Positions 27,605 to 35,760 of a stretch of DNA of 64,000 bases are shown one piece after another. The stretch lies in the NCBI GenBank assembly GCA_900316795.1, contig ONEF01000002.1, positions 62,001 through 126,000 on the forward strand, read 5' to 3'. Position 1 is the stretch's first letter. The number at the start of each line of letters is the position of its first letter. Source of the stretch: an uncultured Bacteroidales bacterium (GTDB lineage: Bacteria; Bacteroidota; Bacteroidia; Bacteroidales; UBA932). The notes under the pieces are model-generated. The model searched no databases, had not been told where the DNA came from, and saw nothing but the letters and a program-made list of their open reading frames with translations. A program made the position numbers and the translations under genes.

Positions 27605-28624
27605 ATGAAGAAAAATATACTGATAATCGGAGGCGGGCCGGCCGGTATGGAGGCAGCAGCCAATCTGGACAGACTTGGTTACAATGTAATCCTCATAGAA
27701 AAAGACAAACAGTTGGGAGGTCACCTGGCCAAGTGGGACAGACTGTTCCCGGACGGAGTTTCCGCAAAAAAAACTTTGGACGCCCTCACTGCAGAGCTTT
27801 CCGGCGTCAAATGTTTTACTGAGACCAATATCCAGTCTATCAATGTGCTGGACAAGTCTTACAACGCTATCCTTTCCAACGGGATAACCGTATTGGCTGA
27901 CGCGGTCCTGATGGCCTCTGGATTTGACCTTTTCAAAGCCGAAAAGAAAGAAGAATACGGATACGGAATATATGATGGGGTAATGACAAATGCAGACCTT
28001 GAAAAAGCCTTCCGTGAAAAGACTCTCCCATCCAAGGCACCAAAGGCCATAGGGTTTGTCCATTGCGTTGGCTCCCGTGACGAGAAGGCCGGAAATCCTG
28101 CATGTTCCAAAGTCTGCTGCGCCACAGCTGTAAAACAAGCATGTGAAATCAAGGAGGTTTATCCAGATGCGGATGTTTACTGTTTCTATATGGACCTCAG
28201 GATGTTCGGACGCCACTATGAAGACCTGTATCTGAAAGCCCAGAAAGAATATGGAATCAGGTTCATTCGCGGAAGGGTTTCCGAAGTAGCTGAAACTATG
28301 GACAACAGGCTTTTGGTCAAGGCAGAAGATACATTGTCCAGCAAGCCGCTGAAAGTAACCTTGGATATGCTGGTGCTGATGGCAGGAATGAGACCGTCAG
28401 AAGCCGGAAGAAGTGTAGGCCGCCAGCTTAACCTCACAACAGAGGATGACGGATTCTTCTCATCCTCCGACAATATGCTGGCAATACAGAAGAGCAAGCT
28501 TCCAGGGTTCTTCTACGCAGGAGCCTGCACCGGAGCCAAAACCCTTCCGGATACGCTGCACGAAGCCCGCAGCGCAGCCCTGGAAATTGACAGGTACGTC
28601 AAAGATAATTTCAAGGAGCAATGA
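27605..28624 (+). CDS. Short HdrA-like FAD/iron-sulfur subunit
   Basis: A 339-residue flavoprotein from ATG 27605; an in-frame TTG at 27587 would overlap the upstream gene. The N-terminus is a Rossmann FAD site (IGGGPAGMEAA). The HdrA cluster motif is seen in HCVGSRDEKAG and PACSKVCC, then the family block RMFGRHYEDLY. The C-terminus has a second flavin-contact stretch (FFYAGACTGAKTLPDTLHEA). It lacks the extra ferredoxin and insert domains of methanogen HdrA and is in the size range of the short HdrA found in sHdr and Qmo-type systems. It overlaps the next gene by four bases (ATGA). Confidence 0.87.
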   Translation: MKKNILIIGGGPAGMEAAANLDRLGYNVILIEKDKQLGGHLAKWDRLFPDGVSAKKTLDALTAELSGVKCFTETNIQSINVLDKSYNAILSNGITVLADAVLMASGFDLFKAEKKEEYGYGIYDGVMTNADLEKAFREKTLPSKAPKAIGFVHCVGSRDEKAGNPACSKVCCATAVKQACEIKEVYPDADVYCFYMDLRMFGRHYEDLYLKAQKEYGIRFIRGRVSEVAETMDNRLLVKAEDTLSSKPLKVTLDMLVLMAGMRPSEAGRSVGRQLNLTTEDDGFFSSSDNMLAIQKSKLPGFFYAGACTGAKTLPDTLHEARSAALEIDRYVKDNFKEQ

Positions 28625-28947
28625 TAGATTTCGGTTTTACAGTAAGTCCAAGTTCCAGAATAAATCTGGACGAAGTTGACAAGAAATCTTTCGTAGCCTT
28701 GTCAAAGATTGAGCCTGACGTTGTCAAATGCATGGCTTGCGGAAGCTGCTCCGCCAGTTGCACTGTATCACAGTTCCAGCCGACCAGTGTCAGGAAAGCC
28801 ATACTTTCCCTTCAGAACGGGCAAATCAGCCAGGCTATGGATTTTCTCAAACACTGCATGTTGTGCGGCAAATGCACAATGGTCTGCCCAAGAGGCATTA
28901 ACACAAGGCACCTTATCATCTCAATCCAAAAAATCTACGGAAAATGA
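28621..28947 (+). CDS. Small HdrC-like ferredoxin (C2)
   Basis: A 108-residue protein with CMACGSCSASC and CMLCGKCTMVCP, two [4Fe-4S] motifs of HdrC type, and little else. The first motif ends SASCTVSQ, lacking the proline after the last cysteine. It overlaps both neighbours by four bases (ATGA), so HdrA, this subunit and the membrane subunit are expected in a fixed ratio. As a second HdrC-like protein it probably connects the flavin subunit to the membrane-bound subunit. Confidence 0.85.
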   Translation: MIDFGFTVSPSSRINLDEVDKKSFVALSKIEPDVVKCMACGSCSASCTVSQFQPTSVRKAILSLQNGQISQAMDFLKHCMLCGKCTMVCPRGINTRHLIISIQKIYGK

Positions 28948-30857
28948 CCAACATTCTGTCCGTCACACTGCAAGCAGTAACACCTGAAGGTATAATAGAC
29001 AGGTATCCAAATAGTTACAATCATTTCGTATTGCCGTTTGTCATTGGTATATCCTTTATACTGGTGTACTTGCTGATTGGTCTGGTCCGGGTACTCTATC
29101 ACCTGAGCGGTGAAGACAGGATCAAACTCCTGAAGTCTCTCTTCAACCCGAAGACAGCTCTGAAAAACCTCAAGGACATTTTCTGCGACTGCCTCCTTCA
29201 CACAAAGATATGGAAGAGAAAACCACTTTTGGGCTATATGCACTCGGCGATTGCTTTCGGATGGTTCATGCTGATAGTGCTAGGTCATCTGGAAGTTTAC
29301 ATCTTTGCTCCAAGACACCTTGAAGGAATATCTGAAGGCTCCCTTTACTACCCTATTTTCTACAGGTTCTTTATCTGGATAAACCCGGCACACGAAACCT
29401 TGAGAGGAACGGTGTTCTTCTTCCTGATGGACTTCTTTCTTCTGTATGTGCTGAGCGGCATAGCTCTGGCCATGTTCAAGAGAGTAAGGTCCATAGCCCT
29501 GGGAATGAGGCATACAACCAAACCGTCACTGGCAGACAGGGTTGCCCTTTACTCTCTTTGGGCAATTTTTCCTCTGAGGCTTTTAGCAGAAGGCTTTACA
29601 GCAGACCTCAGCGGAGGAAGTTTTCTGACCAAGCCTGTAAACTGGTTGTTCAAGGCATTCTTCGGCAATGAACTTAATTTCATGCCTACATGGTGGGCCT
29701 ATTCCATTTGCCTTGGCTTGTTCTTCCTTGCCATGCCTTTTTCCAGGTATATGCACATACTTACTGAACCGGTCCTGATATTGTTCCGCAACGCCGGCCT
29801 CAAAGTCAGAAAACCCCGCAAAGGTTTTGCGGAAGCTGAAATATACGCCTGCTCCAGTTGCGGCCTGTGCATAGACGCTTGTCCGATGAACACCCAAAAG
29901 AAGAACCTCAAATACTCTTCTGTCTATTTCATAAGATTTCTGAGAAGGCACAACAACAAGAAAATCAATGAAATCGCTGAGAAATGCCTGATGTGCGGCA
30001 AATGCGCGGCCTTATGCCCTGTCGGCGTTAATTCCCCGGACATAAGGAGAGTCCAGAGAGAAACCATCAACAATTCCGTAGGTTACGATTACTCTTACTT
30101 GAAAGATTACTCTGACAAAGCCGCTGCCGAGCTTTCAGACAAGCCTCGTAAATCAGGGAAGGTCCTTTATTTTGCCGGCTGCATGACTCATCTTACCCCA
30201 ATGATAATCAAGTCTGTGGAGAAAGTGCTGAAGGCTGCCGATGTGGAGTTCGAGTTCATGGACAAAGACAGCGGGATATGCTGCGGCCGCCCTCTGATGC
30301 TGGCCGGAAAGACAGAAGCCGCAAGGAAAACCATCGAGGCAAACAAGAAGATCATTGAACAGTCCGGGTGCAGCATCCTTCTGCTCTCCTGCCCTATCTG
30401 CCTGAAAGTTTTCAAAGAGGAATACAACCTAGAAAATATCGAGATACTGCATTATACACAATATATAGACAGGCTCGCCAAAGAAGGGAAACTCATTCTG
30501 GAAAAGAAAGAGGGCTCTTTGGTCTATCACGATCCTTGTGAACTCGGAAGAGGTTGCGGAATCTATGATGAACCAAGAAATGTACTCTCCGGCATCGGAG
30601 AACTTAAAAAGGCACAAAAGGAAAGAGATGAGAGCATCTGCTGCGGATACAGCCTTGGCAGTCTGACCCTGGATGAAAAGGACCGCTCCAAGATTGCAGA
30701 AAGCTCTGTGGCCAACCTCATGGCAAACGCACCTGACAAGATAATTACCGCGTGCCCGATGTGCTACAAGGCAATAAGAAGCAAGGCCGATGTGCCTGTC
30801 CTGGATTTCGCCGAGATAATATCTTCCAGCATATCCGGACTCAAGCAGAATTCTTGA
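28944..30857 (+). CDS. Membrane HdrE-HdrD fusion (cytochrome b-like plus CCG domains)
   Basis: A 637-residue fusion. The N-terminal half has about five hydrophobic helices (near residues 30-50, 95-115, 150-170, 200-220 and 250-270) of NarI/HdrE type with histidines suited to heme or quinone. Then come two [4Fe-4S] motifs (CSSCGLCIDACP about 305, CLMCGKCAALCPVG about 350) and two complete CCG domains (GCMTH, GICCGRP, SCPIC; then DPCELGRGC, ICCGYS, ACPMC). It should anchor the Hdr-like complex to the inner membrane and exchange electrons with menaquinone. Similar designs occur in HdrDE and DsrMK. Direction of electron flow is not evident. Confidence 0.86.
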   Translation: MTNILSVTLQAVTPEGIIDRYPNSYNHFVLPFVIGISFILVYLLIGLVRVLYHLSGEDRIKLLKSLFNPKTALKNLKDIFCDCLLHTKIWKRKPLLGYMHSAIAFGWFMLIVLGHLEVYIFAPRHLEGISEGSLYYPIFYRFFIWINPAHETLRGTVFFFLMDFFLLYVLSGIALAMFKRVRSIALGMRHTTKPSLADRVALYSLWAIFPLRLLAEGFTADLSGGSFLTKPVNWLFKAFFGNELNFMPTWWAYSICLGLFFLAMPFSRYMHILTEPVLILFRNAGLKVRKPRKGFAEAEIYACSSCGLCIDACPMNTQKKNLKYSSVYFIRFLRRHNNKKINEIAEKCLMCGKCAALCPVGVNSPDIRRVQRETINNSVGYDYSYLKDYSDKAAAELSDKPRKSGKVLYFAGCMTHLTPMIIKSVEKVLKAADVEFEFMDKDSGICCGRPLMLAGKTEAARKTIEANKKIIEQSGCSILLLSCPICLKVFKEEYNLENIEILHYTQYIDRLAKEGKLILEKKEGSLVYHDPCELGRGCGIYDEPRNVLSGIGELKKAQKERDESICCGYSLGSLTLDEKDRSKIAESSVANLMANAPDKIITACPMCYKAIRSKADVPVLDFAEIISSSISGLKQNS

Positions 30858-30861
30858 ATTG

Positions 30862-32172
30862 ATGACAATGAATAAAAACTATAAGAAAATGGAAATCCAA
30901 CCGACAAGCTACCATTTGCAAAGCTGCCTGAGCAAAAGGCAATTTGAGGACACAGGATGGCTTATGGCTGATCCTGAGGACAAAGCACCTTCCCTCATAA
31001 GGGCTGTCTATGAAAAGAAACAGATTGAATTCAAAGACAAGTCATACGGAATCTACCGGTTTGCAGACTGGCTTCCAATAAGCCGAATGCTGAAAGGTTC
31101 TTCAGCTCCCGTCACCTACAAGAGCAAAGCGCTGGCTGAGAAACTCGGACTGAGCAATCTCTATATAACATACAGTGGCTACTGGCCGGAGAAAGGTGTG
31201 ACGATGAACACATGCTCATTCAAGGAAACGGAAGCCTATTCAGTGTGCGGAAGACTTAAAGACACGGGCAGGATTCTTGTTGTAGCATCTGCCGGAAACA
31301 CTGCAAGGGCTTTTGCCAGAGTTTGTTCAGACAACAACATCCCGTTGGTGATCGCCATACCTGAAGACAATCTGAACGCATTGTGGTTCAAGGAGAAACT
31401 CAACAGCTGCGTTAAAGTTCTTTGTTCTCCTAAAGGAAGCGACTACTTTGACGCCATTGCCCTTGCTGCCAAACTCAACGCCTCGCCATTGTTCCTTGAA
31501 GAAGGCGGTGCCAAGAATGTAGCCAGAAGAGACGGCATGGGAACTACCGTCCTTTCCGCTGCTGAAGCAATAGGCAGAATTCCTGACGCATATTTCCAGG
31601 CTGTAGGAAGCGGCACAGGCACAATTGCGGCTTACGAGGCAAACCTGAGGCTTATTGAAGACGGAAGGTTCGGAAACAACATCATGAAACTGATTCCTTC
31701 ACAGAACGTACCTTTCACCCCGATGTATGATGCATGGAAGGCAGACAGCCGCAGCCTTCTTCCAATGGACGAAAACGAGGGCAGAATCAAGGCTCTGCAA
31801 ATAAAAGCCCCTGTACTCAGTAACCGCAAGCCGCCTTATTCCATAGCCGGCGGCCTGTATGATGTGCTCAAGGCATCAAACGGCAGTTTCCAGAAAGTGA
31901 CAAACGGAGAACTTACAGAAGCTTGTGACATGTTTGAGGAACTCGAGGGAGCGGATATTTACTCCGCAGCAGGAGTGGCACTTGTCAGCCTCATCAAAGC
32001 CCTCAAGGAAGGCCACGTTGCACCCGACGATACCATAATGCTGAACATCACCGGAGGCGGTGAAAAACGATTCAAGAAAGAGTTTGACTATATAAACGCC
32101 AAGGCAGACCTTGTCATGAGCCCGGAATGCAGCCCTATGGAATTGATAGAAAAGGTTACTGCCTTGTTCTAG
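30862..32172 (+). CDS. Probable cysteate synthase (PLP, threonine synthase-like)
   Basis: A 437-residue fold type II PLP enzyme starting at ATG 30862 (ATG 30868 is possible), four bases after the membrane subunit. From memory it matches methanogen cysteate synthase closely: FADWLPI, VTYKSKALAEKLGLSNLYI, YSGYWPEKG, TCSFKETEA (PLP lysine), VVASAGNTARAFA, AVGSGTGTIAAYEA (phosphate loop) and NITGGGEKRFK. Cysteate synthase makes L-cysteate from O-phospho-L-serine and sulfite; the product feeds coenzyme M in some archaea and sulfonolipids in some Bacteroidota. The archaeal N-terminal Cys pairs are not kept. Threonine synthase or diaminopropionate lyase are less likely alternatives. It is last in the Hdr-like operon. 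Confidence 0.83.
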   Translation: MTMNKNYKKMEIQPTSYHLQSCLSKRQFEDTGWLMADPEDKAPSLIRAVYEKKQIEFKDKSYGIYRFADWLPISRMLKGSSAPVTYKSKALAEKLGLSNLYITYSGYWPEKGVTMNTCSFKETEAYSVCGRLKDTGRILVVASAGNTARAFARVCSDNNIPLVIAIPEDNLNALWFKEKLNSCVKVLCSPKGSDYFDAIALAAKLNASPLFLEEGGAKNVARRDGMGTTVLSAAEAIGRIPDAYFQAVGSGTGTIAAYEANLRLIEDGRFGNNIMKLIPSQNVPFTPMYDAWKADSRSLLPMDENEGRIKALQIKAPVLSNRKPPYSIAGGLYDVLKASNGSFQKVTNGELTEACDMFEELEGADIYSAAGVALVSLIKALKEGHVAPDDTIMLNITGGGEKRFKKEFDYINAKADLVMSPECSPMELIEKVTALF

Positions 32173-32198
32173 ACCTTTGACTGATGTGATGACAAACA

Positions 32199-32233
32199 GA
32201 AAACTCCCGTCCAAGGCGGGAGTTTTCGTTTTT
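32199..32233 (+). terminator. Bidirectional intrinsic terminator after the Hdr/cysteate synthase operon
   Basis: AAAACTCCCG pairs perfectly with CGGGAGTTTT around a seven-base loop and is followed by GTTTTT on the plus strand; the minus strand also ends in T-rich sequence. It closes the plus-strand operon and the convergent minus-strand small gene at 32250. Confidence 0.85.
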
Positions 32234-32249
32234 CATTTCATACAAAACC

Positions 32250-32513
32250 TTATTTCTTGTTGGTTGTGGAATTGCTGGATTTCTTCTCCATTGTCTTGGA
32301 AGAAGCCTTGCCTTTGTCATTCTTGCTCTCAGTCTTCTTGTCTGACTTCTTGTCGGATTTTTTGTTTGATTTGTCCATTTCCTTCTTGGAATCTTTTCCA
32401 GACTTGGTCTTTTCTTGCTTCTGAGGCTCAGATACTGAAGATGTTGAAGCAAGTGCATAAGTTCCGCTCATAAGGAAAGCGCATACGCAAAAAATTGCAA
32501 TAAACTTTTTCAT
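32250..32513 (-). CDS. Small secreted Lys/Ser-rich low-complexity protein
   Basis: An 87-residue protein. Residues 1-23 are a signal peptide (MKKFIAIFCVCAFLMSG, cleavage near ALA). The rest is almost only K, S, D, E, T and N with repeated KKSDKK units, so it is highly basic and probably disordered. No family is recognised. It could bind polyanions such as LPS, teichoic-like polymers or DNA. It is transcribed separately from the Ala/Glu-rich lipoprotein upstream, after a terminator. Confidence 0.62.
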   Translation of the reverse strand: MKKFIAIFCVCAFLMSGTYALASTSSVSEPQKQEKTKSGKDSKKEMDKSNKKSDKKSDKKTESKNDKGKASSKTMEKKSSNSTTNKK

Positions 32514-32605
32514 AATTTGAATTGATTTAAGTTAGTAATTAAGCTTAACGAATGTAAATATAGCAATAATTGCACCAAGTCCACAAAATCATTCCAACAA
32601 TTCAC

Positions 32606-32645
32606 AAAAAAAAAAGGAGCAGAACTAAAATCTGCCCCTTTCAGA
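32606..32645 (-). terminator. Intrinsic terminator after the Ala/Glu-rich lipoprotein gene
   Basis: On the minus strand GGGGCAGA and TCTGCTCC pair around TTTTAGT and a run of nine T follows. It sits 17 bases or so after the stop codon of the 32663 gene and separates it from the Lys-rich gene. Confidence 0.78.
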
Positions 32646-32662
32646 GTTTTGCCCAACAGCAA

Positions 32663-32983
32663 TTATTTCTTAACTGCGTCAGCTGCACCCTTAACTGCAT
32701 CTGCTGCATTCTTTACAGCCTCAGCAGTTCCCTTAGCCTCGTTAGCTGCGTTCTCAACCTTCTCAGCAGCCTTCTCAACCTCGTTCTTTGCTTCCTCAGT
32801 TGCCTCAGCAGCAGCCTCAGTAGCCTCTCCAGTTGCCTCAACAGCAGCCTCAGCGTTAGCGTTAACTTCCTCTACAACCTCAGTAGCGGCCTCAGTAGCC
32901 TCAGCGGCTGCCTCATTGGTCTTGTTGTTGTTGCAAGCTACAAATGCAAGAGCTGCAACTGCGATGAAAAATACTTTCTTCAT
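32663..32983 (-). CDS. Ala/Glu-rich helical lipoprotein
   Basis: A 106-residue protein with a lipoprotein signal ending LAFVAC (Cys17). The mature chain is nearly all A, E, K, V, T and N with phased repeats (EATEAA, EKAAEKVENAANEA, VKNAADAVKGAADAVKK) that predict a long amphipathic helix, similar in feel to LEA-like or apolipoprotein-like sequences and to Lpp-type envelope helices. No named family is certain. It is monocistronic, with its own promoter and terminator, as expected for an abundant small envelope protein. Confidence 0.68.
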   Translation of the reverse strand: MKKVFFIAVAALAFVACNNNKTNEAAAEATEAATEVVEEVNANAEAAVEATGEATEAAAEATEEAKNEVEKAAEKVENAANEAKGTAEAVKNAADAVKGAADAVKK

Positions 32984-33049
32984 GATCGTAAAATCTTAAT
33001 ATTAATAATAAAATGCTTTATTTTCTACAATTTTTGCCTTTCGGCAGTA

Positions 33050-33057
33050 CAAAAGTA
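33050..33057 (-). promoter_or_regulatory. -7 element upstream of the Ala/Glu-rich lipoprotein
   Basis: The minus strand reads TACTTTTG, fitting TAnnTTTG; a TTG at 33082-33084 is 24 bases away, slightly farther than usual. It implies a leader of about 60 bases. Confidence 0.45.
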
Positions 33058-33143
33058 AAACGATAATCGGACCTGTGTATCCAATCACGGTCCGATTATA
33101 AACTTTGTAACAAAAATTTAGCAGGATCAGGCTCAGCTGCAGC

Positions 33144-34931
33144 TCATTTGCTCTCAGCCTTTCCAAAGGCATCCTTGATCTTGCCTTTGACCTTCTGCTT
33201 CTTTTCCTTGAGCTTCTCCTTTCCTTCCGCGATTTTCTCCCGCTCCCGGTTTTTAATAACCTCTTTCTCATCCTTTACCATTTCCTTCACACCGAATTTC
33301 TGGCCAGCCTGCGCCGCTTTGATTTTGTGGTATGCCACATCGCCGAGAACAGTCTGCATCATTCCGTCCAGAAGTGCAGACACCATATAACCGCCAAAAT
33401 TCTTCATAGGGTTCCTGACAACAATGACATTACATGAGAACGGATCCTTCTGGTTCTTGCGCGGATTGCTCTTATGAGTTGCCAGTGAAGAGAATGTGTT
33501 AACCAAAGAGGCTTTGTCAGCGAGTTTCTGCTGAGGCACCTTGGATTTGTCCAGATGGACCTCAAGACCGGTGTATTGCATGCAGAAAGGTCCGCTGATA
33601 GAATGACGGTCACCCCTGACATCAGCATGCAGACTCGTTATATCGGCCTCTACAGATGCTCCGAAGAGAGGATTGAGAAGGCTTTCAAAATCATGCCCTT
33701 TGAGATTTGAAATTTTAGCCTCAGCTCTGAAAGAACACTTGGAGTCGTTTACCAGGGTCATCTTTATGAATCCCCGCCCCCTGCCTAAAGAAGGCCAAAG
33801 GCGAGCTGTAACAGCACTACCTTCCTCATTTGAAATGTTCTCCGCCTCAACTTTGATGTTCCTTAAAGGAAGAACCCCTATTCCCCCTTCTTTCAGGAGC
33901 ACCTCCATATCCAGCACCGGTAAAGTCATGGCAAGATAACCTATGTGAAAAGGAGATTTGGCAGACATAAGCCCCTCCTGAGGCATCTTGAAAGGTTTTT
34001 TCGGCAGATACCTGTTGTCGCGGAAAAGCTTCAGCCGCTCCCCTTCTACAAAAACACTGTCTATTTCTATCTTCTTGGACAAAGCAAGGCGGAACAGGTT
34101 GACTGAAGAGGTATGAAGTTCCTTAAACTTGATATCAGACCAGCTTGAAGGTACCTTGCCTTTTCTTGAAGCAAGGTGTTTTTTCCCTACAGTATTACGG
34201 CTGTGAAAATTCTTTATGAAAACACCGCCTGAATTTTCAGAAGCAAGACTGTCCACAGACAAAGCGTACAGACCGCTTGCGGAAGTAAATTCTATATCAG
34301 CCAGACGGATCGAGTATAAGGAATCGCTATAGGAAAAACTCCCGTTTTCAGTATTGTAACCGAGAGCAAAGGCACAAAGCTCTGTCACCATGAGCTTGGC
34401 TCTCAAACTGTCACCCGGCCTGCGGAAAGAGAAACCGCCTCCGTCCAGAACTACTTTTTTTACCCCTATTGAGTCCAGATACTTTTTTATTCCAGTTTTT
34501 TTGCTTACTCCAATAGACTCATTACCAGAAGAAACAGTATCTTTTGGAGCTTTCTTTGAAGCTGTTGCAGAAAGTGACACATCCTTGAGGATTATGTAAT
34601 CCAGCAGGAGCTGCCTGCTCTTCCACACCTGACGAGGTTTGATATTGCCCACCTCAATCCTTCTGGCTGTAGCTTTCAGGCTGTCCTTTGAGAAAACAAC
34701 TCCACTGAGGCTTATAGTACCCTTGGCAAGGTTCAGGTCAAGACTTGAATATCTAAGGTCAAAAGAATCAGAACGGCTCACAAACTCCTTGAGCTTGCTG
34801 TCTGCTATCCGGGTCAGGATCCTGTCAGCATGGCCCCACAAGTAAACCAGGGACAGAACTGATCCTGCTGCTACAAAAGCCAGAACTTTAAGGAATCTGC
34901 GCAAAAAACGGCTTCTTTTTTTCATCGGCAT
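33144..34931 (-). CDS. AsmA/DUF748-like membrane-anchored envelope protein
   Basis: A 595-residue protein with a basic N-terminus (MPMKKRSRFLRRF), one transmembrane helix (about 14-34) and a long periplasmic part rich in short beta strands. Segments such as LRYSSLDLNLAKGTISLSGVVF and ALLDGMMQTVLGDVAYH are like DUF748/AsmA-type proteins that bridge inner and outer membranes in lipid transfer. The C-terminal 50 residues are strongly charged (KDEKEVIKNREREKI, KLKEKKQKVKGK) and coiled-coil-like, which is odd for the family. No operon partner; function inferred from family resemblance only. Confidence 0.6.
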   Translation of the reverse strand: MPMKKRSRFLRRFLKVLAFVAAGSVLSLVYLWGHADRILTRIADSKLKEFVSRSDSFDLRYSSLDLNLAKGTISLSGVVFSKDSLKATARRIEVGNIKPRQVWKSRQLLLDYIILKDVSLSATASKKAPKDTVSSGNESIGVSKKTGIKKYLDSIGVKKVVLDGGGFSFRRPGDSLRAKLMVTELCAFALGYNTENGSFSYSDSLYSIRLADIEFTSASGLYALSVDSLASENSGGVFIKNFHSRNTVGKKHLASRKGKVPSSWSDIKFKELHTSSVNLFRLALSKKIEIDSVFVEGERLKLFRDNRYLPKKPFKMPQEGLMSAKSPFHIGYLAMTLPVLDMEVLLKEGGIGVLPLRNIKVEAENISNEEGSAVTARLWPSLGRGRGFIKMTLVNDSKCSFRAEAKISNLKGHDFESLLNPLFGASVEADITSLHADVRGDRHSISGPFCMQYTGLEVHLDKSKVPQQKLADKASLVNTFSSLATHKSNPRKNQKDPFSCNVIVVRNPMKNFGGYMVSALLDGMMQTVLGDVAYHKIKAAQAGQKFGVKEMVKDEKEVIKNREREKIAEGKEKLKEKKQKVKGKIKDAFGKAESK

Positions 34932-34998
34932 ATCGGTTCTTGTTTCAAATATACAACTAAAAAAACAAAACGCCCAAACAACTTGCTTTTTATGTATA

Positions 34999-35030
34999 TT
35001 GTAATCATATCAATAATTTACGTACATTTG
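34999..35030 (+). promoter_or_regulatory. Bacteroidota promoter of the L,D-transpeptidase-like gene
   Basis: TTG at 34999-35001, 21-base spacer, TACATTTG at 35023-35030. The ATG at 35035 begins only five positions after the box, so the mRNA would be leaderless or nearly so. Confidence 0.62.
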
Positions 35031-35034
35031 AAGC

Positions 35035-35652
35035 ATGAGACTCATTATAGCTGTTATTTGCTTTATATCGATGTTATCTGGAAGAGACAATCAACGCGTG
35101 AAGGATTTGAATACCCTTCCGAAAGAAGTTAAACAGGTAATCCTTGTACAGGACCACAGGTTGAGCCTGTGGAACAGGACTGCTGAAAGCTGGGACATGG
35201 CCTTTGAGGTGCCTTGCCATTACGGCAAGAACGGACTCAACGCAGACCGCCACGATGGAGACGGAACCACCCCTATCGGGCTTTTCAAGGTTACCCTTGT
35301 TTTTGGAAACGCACCGGACCCTGGCTCAGCGATGCCTTACAGGCGGATAACCCCTACTTCCTGGTGGTCAGGAGAAAAGGAAGACTACAACACCTGGGTT
35401 GAAGTGGAGCCCGGTACTCGCGATATGAGCAGGAGCGAACATCTCTACCGCTTCAAGATTTCCTACAAATATGCGATGGCCATAGACTTCAACACCAATC
35501 CTCAAGTCTGGGGCAAAGGTTTTGCAATCTTCATCCACTGCGATTACCTTGACGATGTTACCACCGCGGGATGCGTAGCCCTGGAGGAGCAGTACATGCT
35601 CCGCCTTGTCAAAGAGTGCAAGGAAGGAACTTATCTATGGGTCAGAGAATAA
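35035..35652 (+). CDS. L,D-transpeptidase-like (YkuD-family) exported protein
   Basis: A 205-residue protein with a short hydrophobic N-terminus (MRLIIAVICFISML) that may be a signal peptide or anchor. The YkuD-type catalytic motif is present: FIHCDYLDD with His168 and TTAGC with Cys180, plus the family block GDGTTPIGLFKV near residue 75. It probably cross-links or edits peptidoglycan stem peptides, or attaches proteins, in the periplasm. If translation began at the internal ATG at 35071 the export signal would be lost, so the first ATG is preferred although it sits very close to the promoter. Confidence 0.82.
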   Translation: MRLIIAVICFISMLSGRDNQRVKDLNTLPKEVKQVILVQDHRLSLWNRTAESWDMAFEVPCHYGKNGLNADRHDGDGTTPIGLFKVTLVFGNAPDPGSAMPYRRITPTSWWSGEKEDYNTWVEVEPGTRDMSRSEHLYRFKISYKYAMAIDFNTNPQVWGKGFAIFIHCDYLDDVTTAGCVALEEQYMLRLVKECKEGTYLWVRE

Positions 35653-35675
35653 GCTAACGGATGATGTTTGTTGCC

Positions 35676-35703
35676 GGCTCTGCAGGAGCAAACAACCAGA
35701 GCC
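35676..35703. other. Inverted repeat between convergent genes
   Basis: GGCTCTG (35676-35682) and CAGAGCC (35697-35703) form a perfect seven-base stem with a 14-base loop between the L,D-transpeptidase-like gene and luxS. No T-run follows, so it may be a weak terminator or have no role. Confidence 0.3.
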
Positions 35704-35760
35704 AGGACCAGGGCCGACAAGTGCGTTTTAAGGACACACACTGACATAACCGGCTATTAT

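Noticed and set aside
25357-32172. Methanogen-derived heterodisulfide reductase with coenzyme M synthesis
   Set aside because: No other coenzyme M or methanogenesis genes are seen, HdrA is the short form and HdrB has a degenerate domain; a bacterial sulfur or redox role is more likely.
32570-33058. Ser/Cys/Leu-rich plus-strand frames over the Ala/Glu-rich lipoprotein
   Set aside because: They are the reverse reading of the low-complexity repeats on the minus strand and carry no start or promoter signal.
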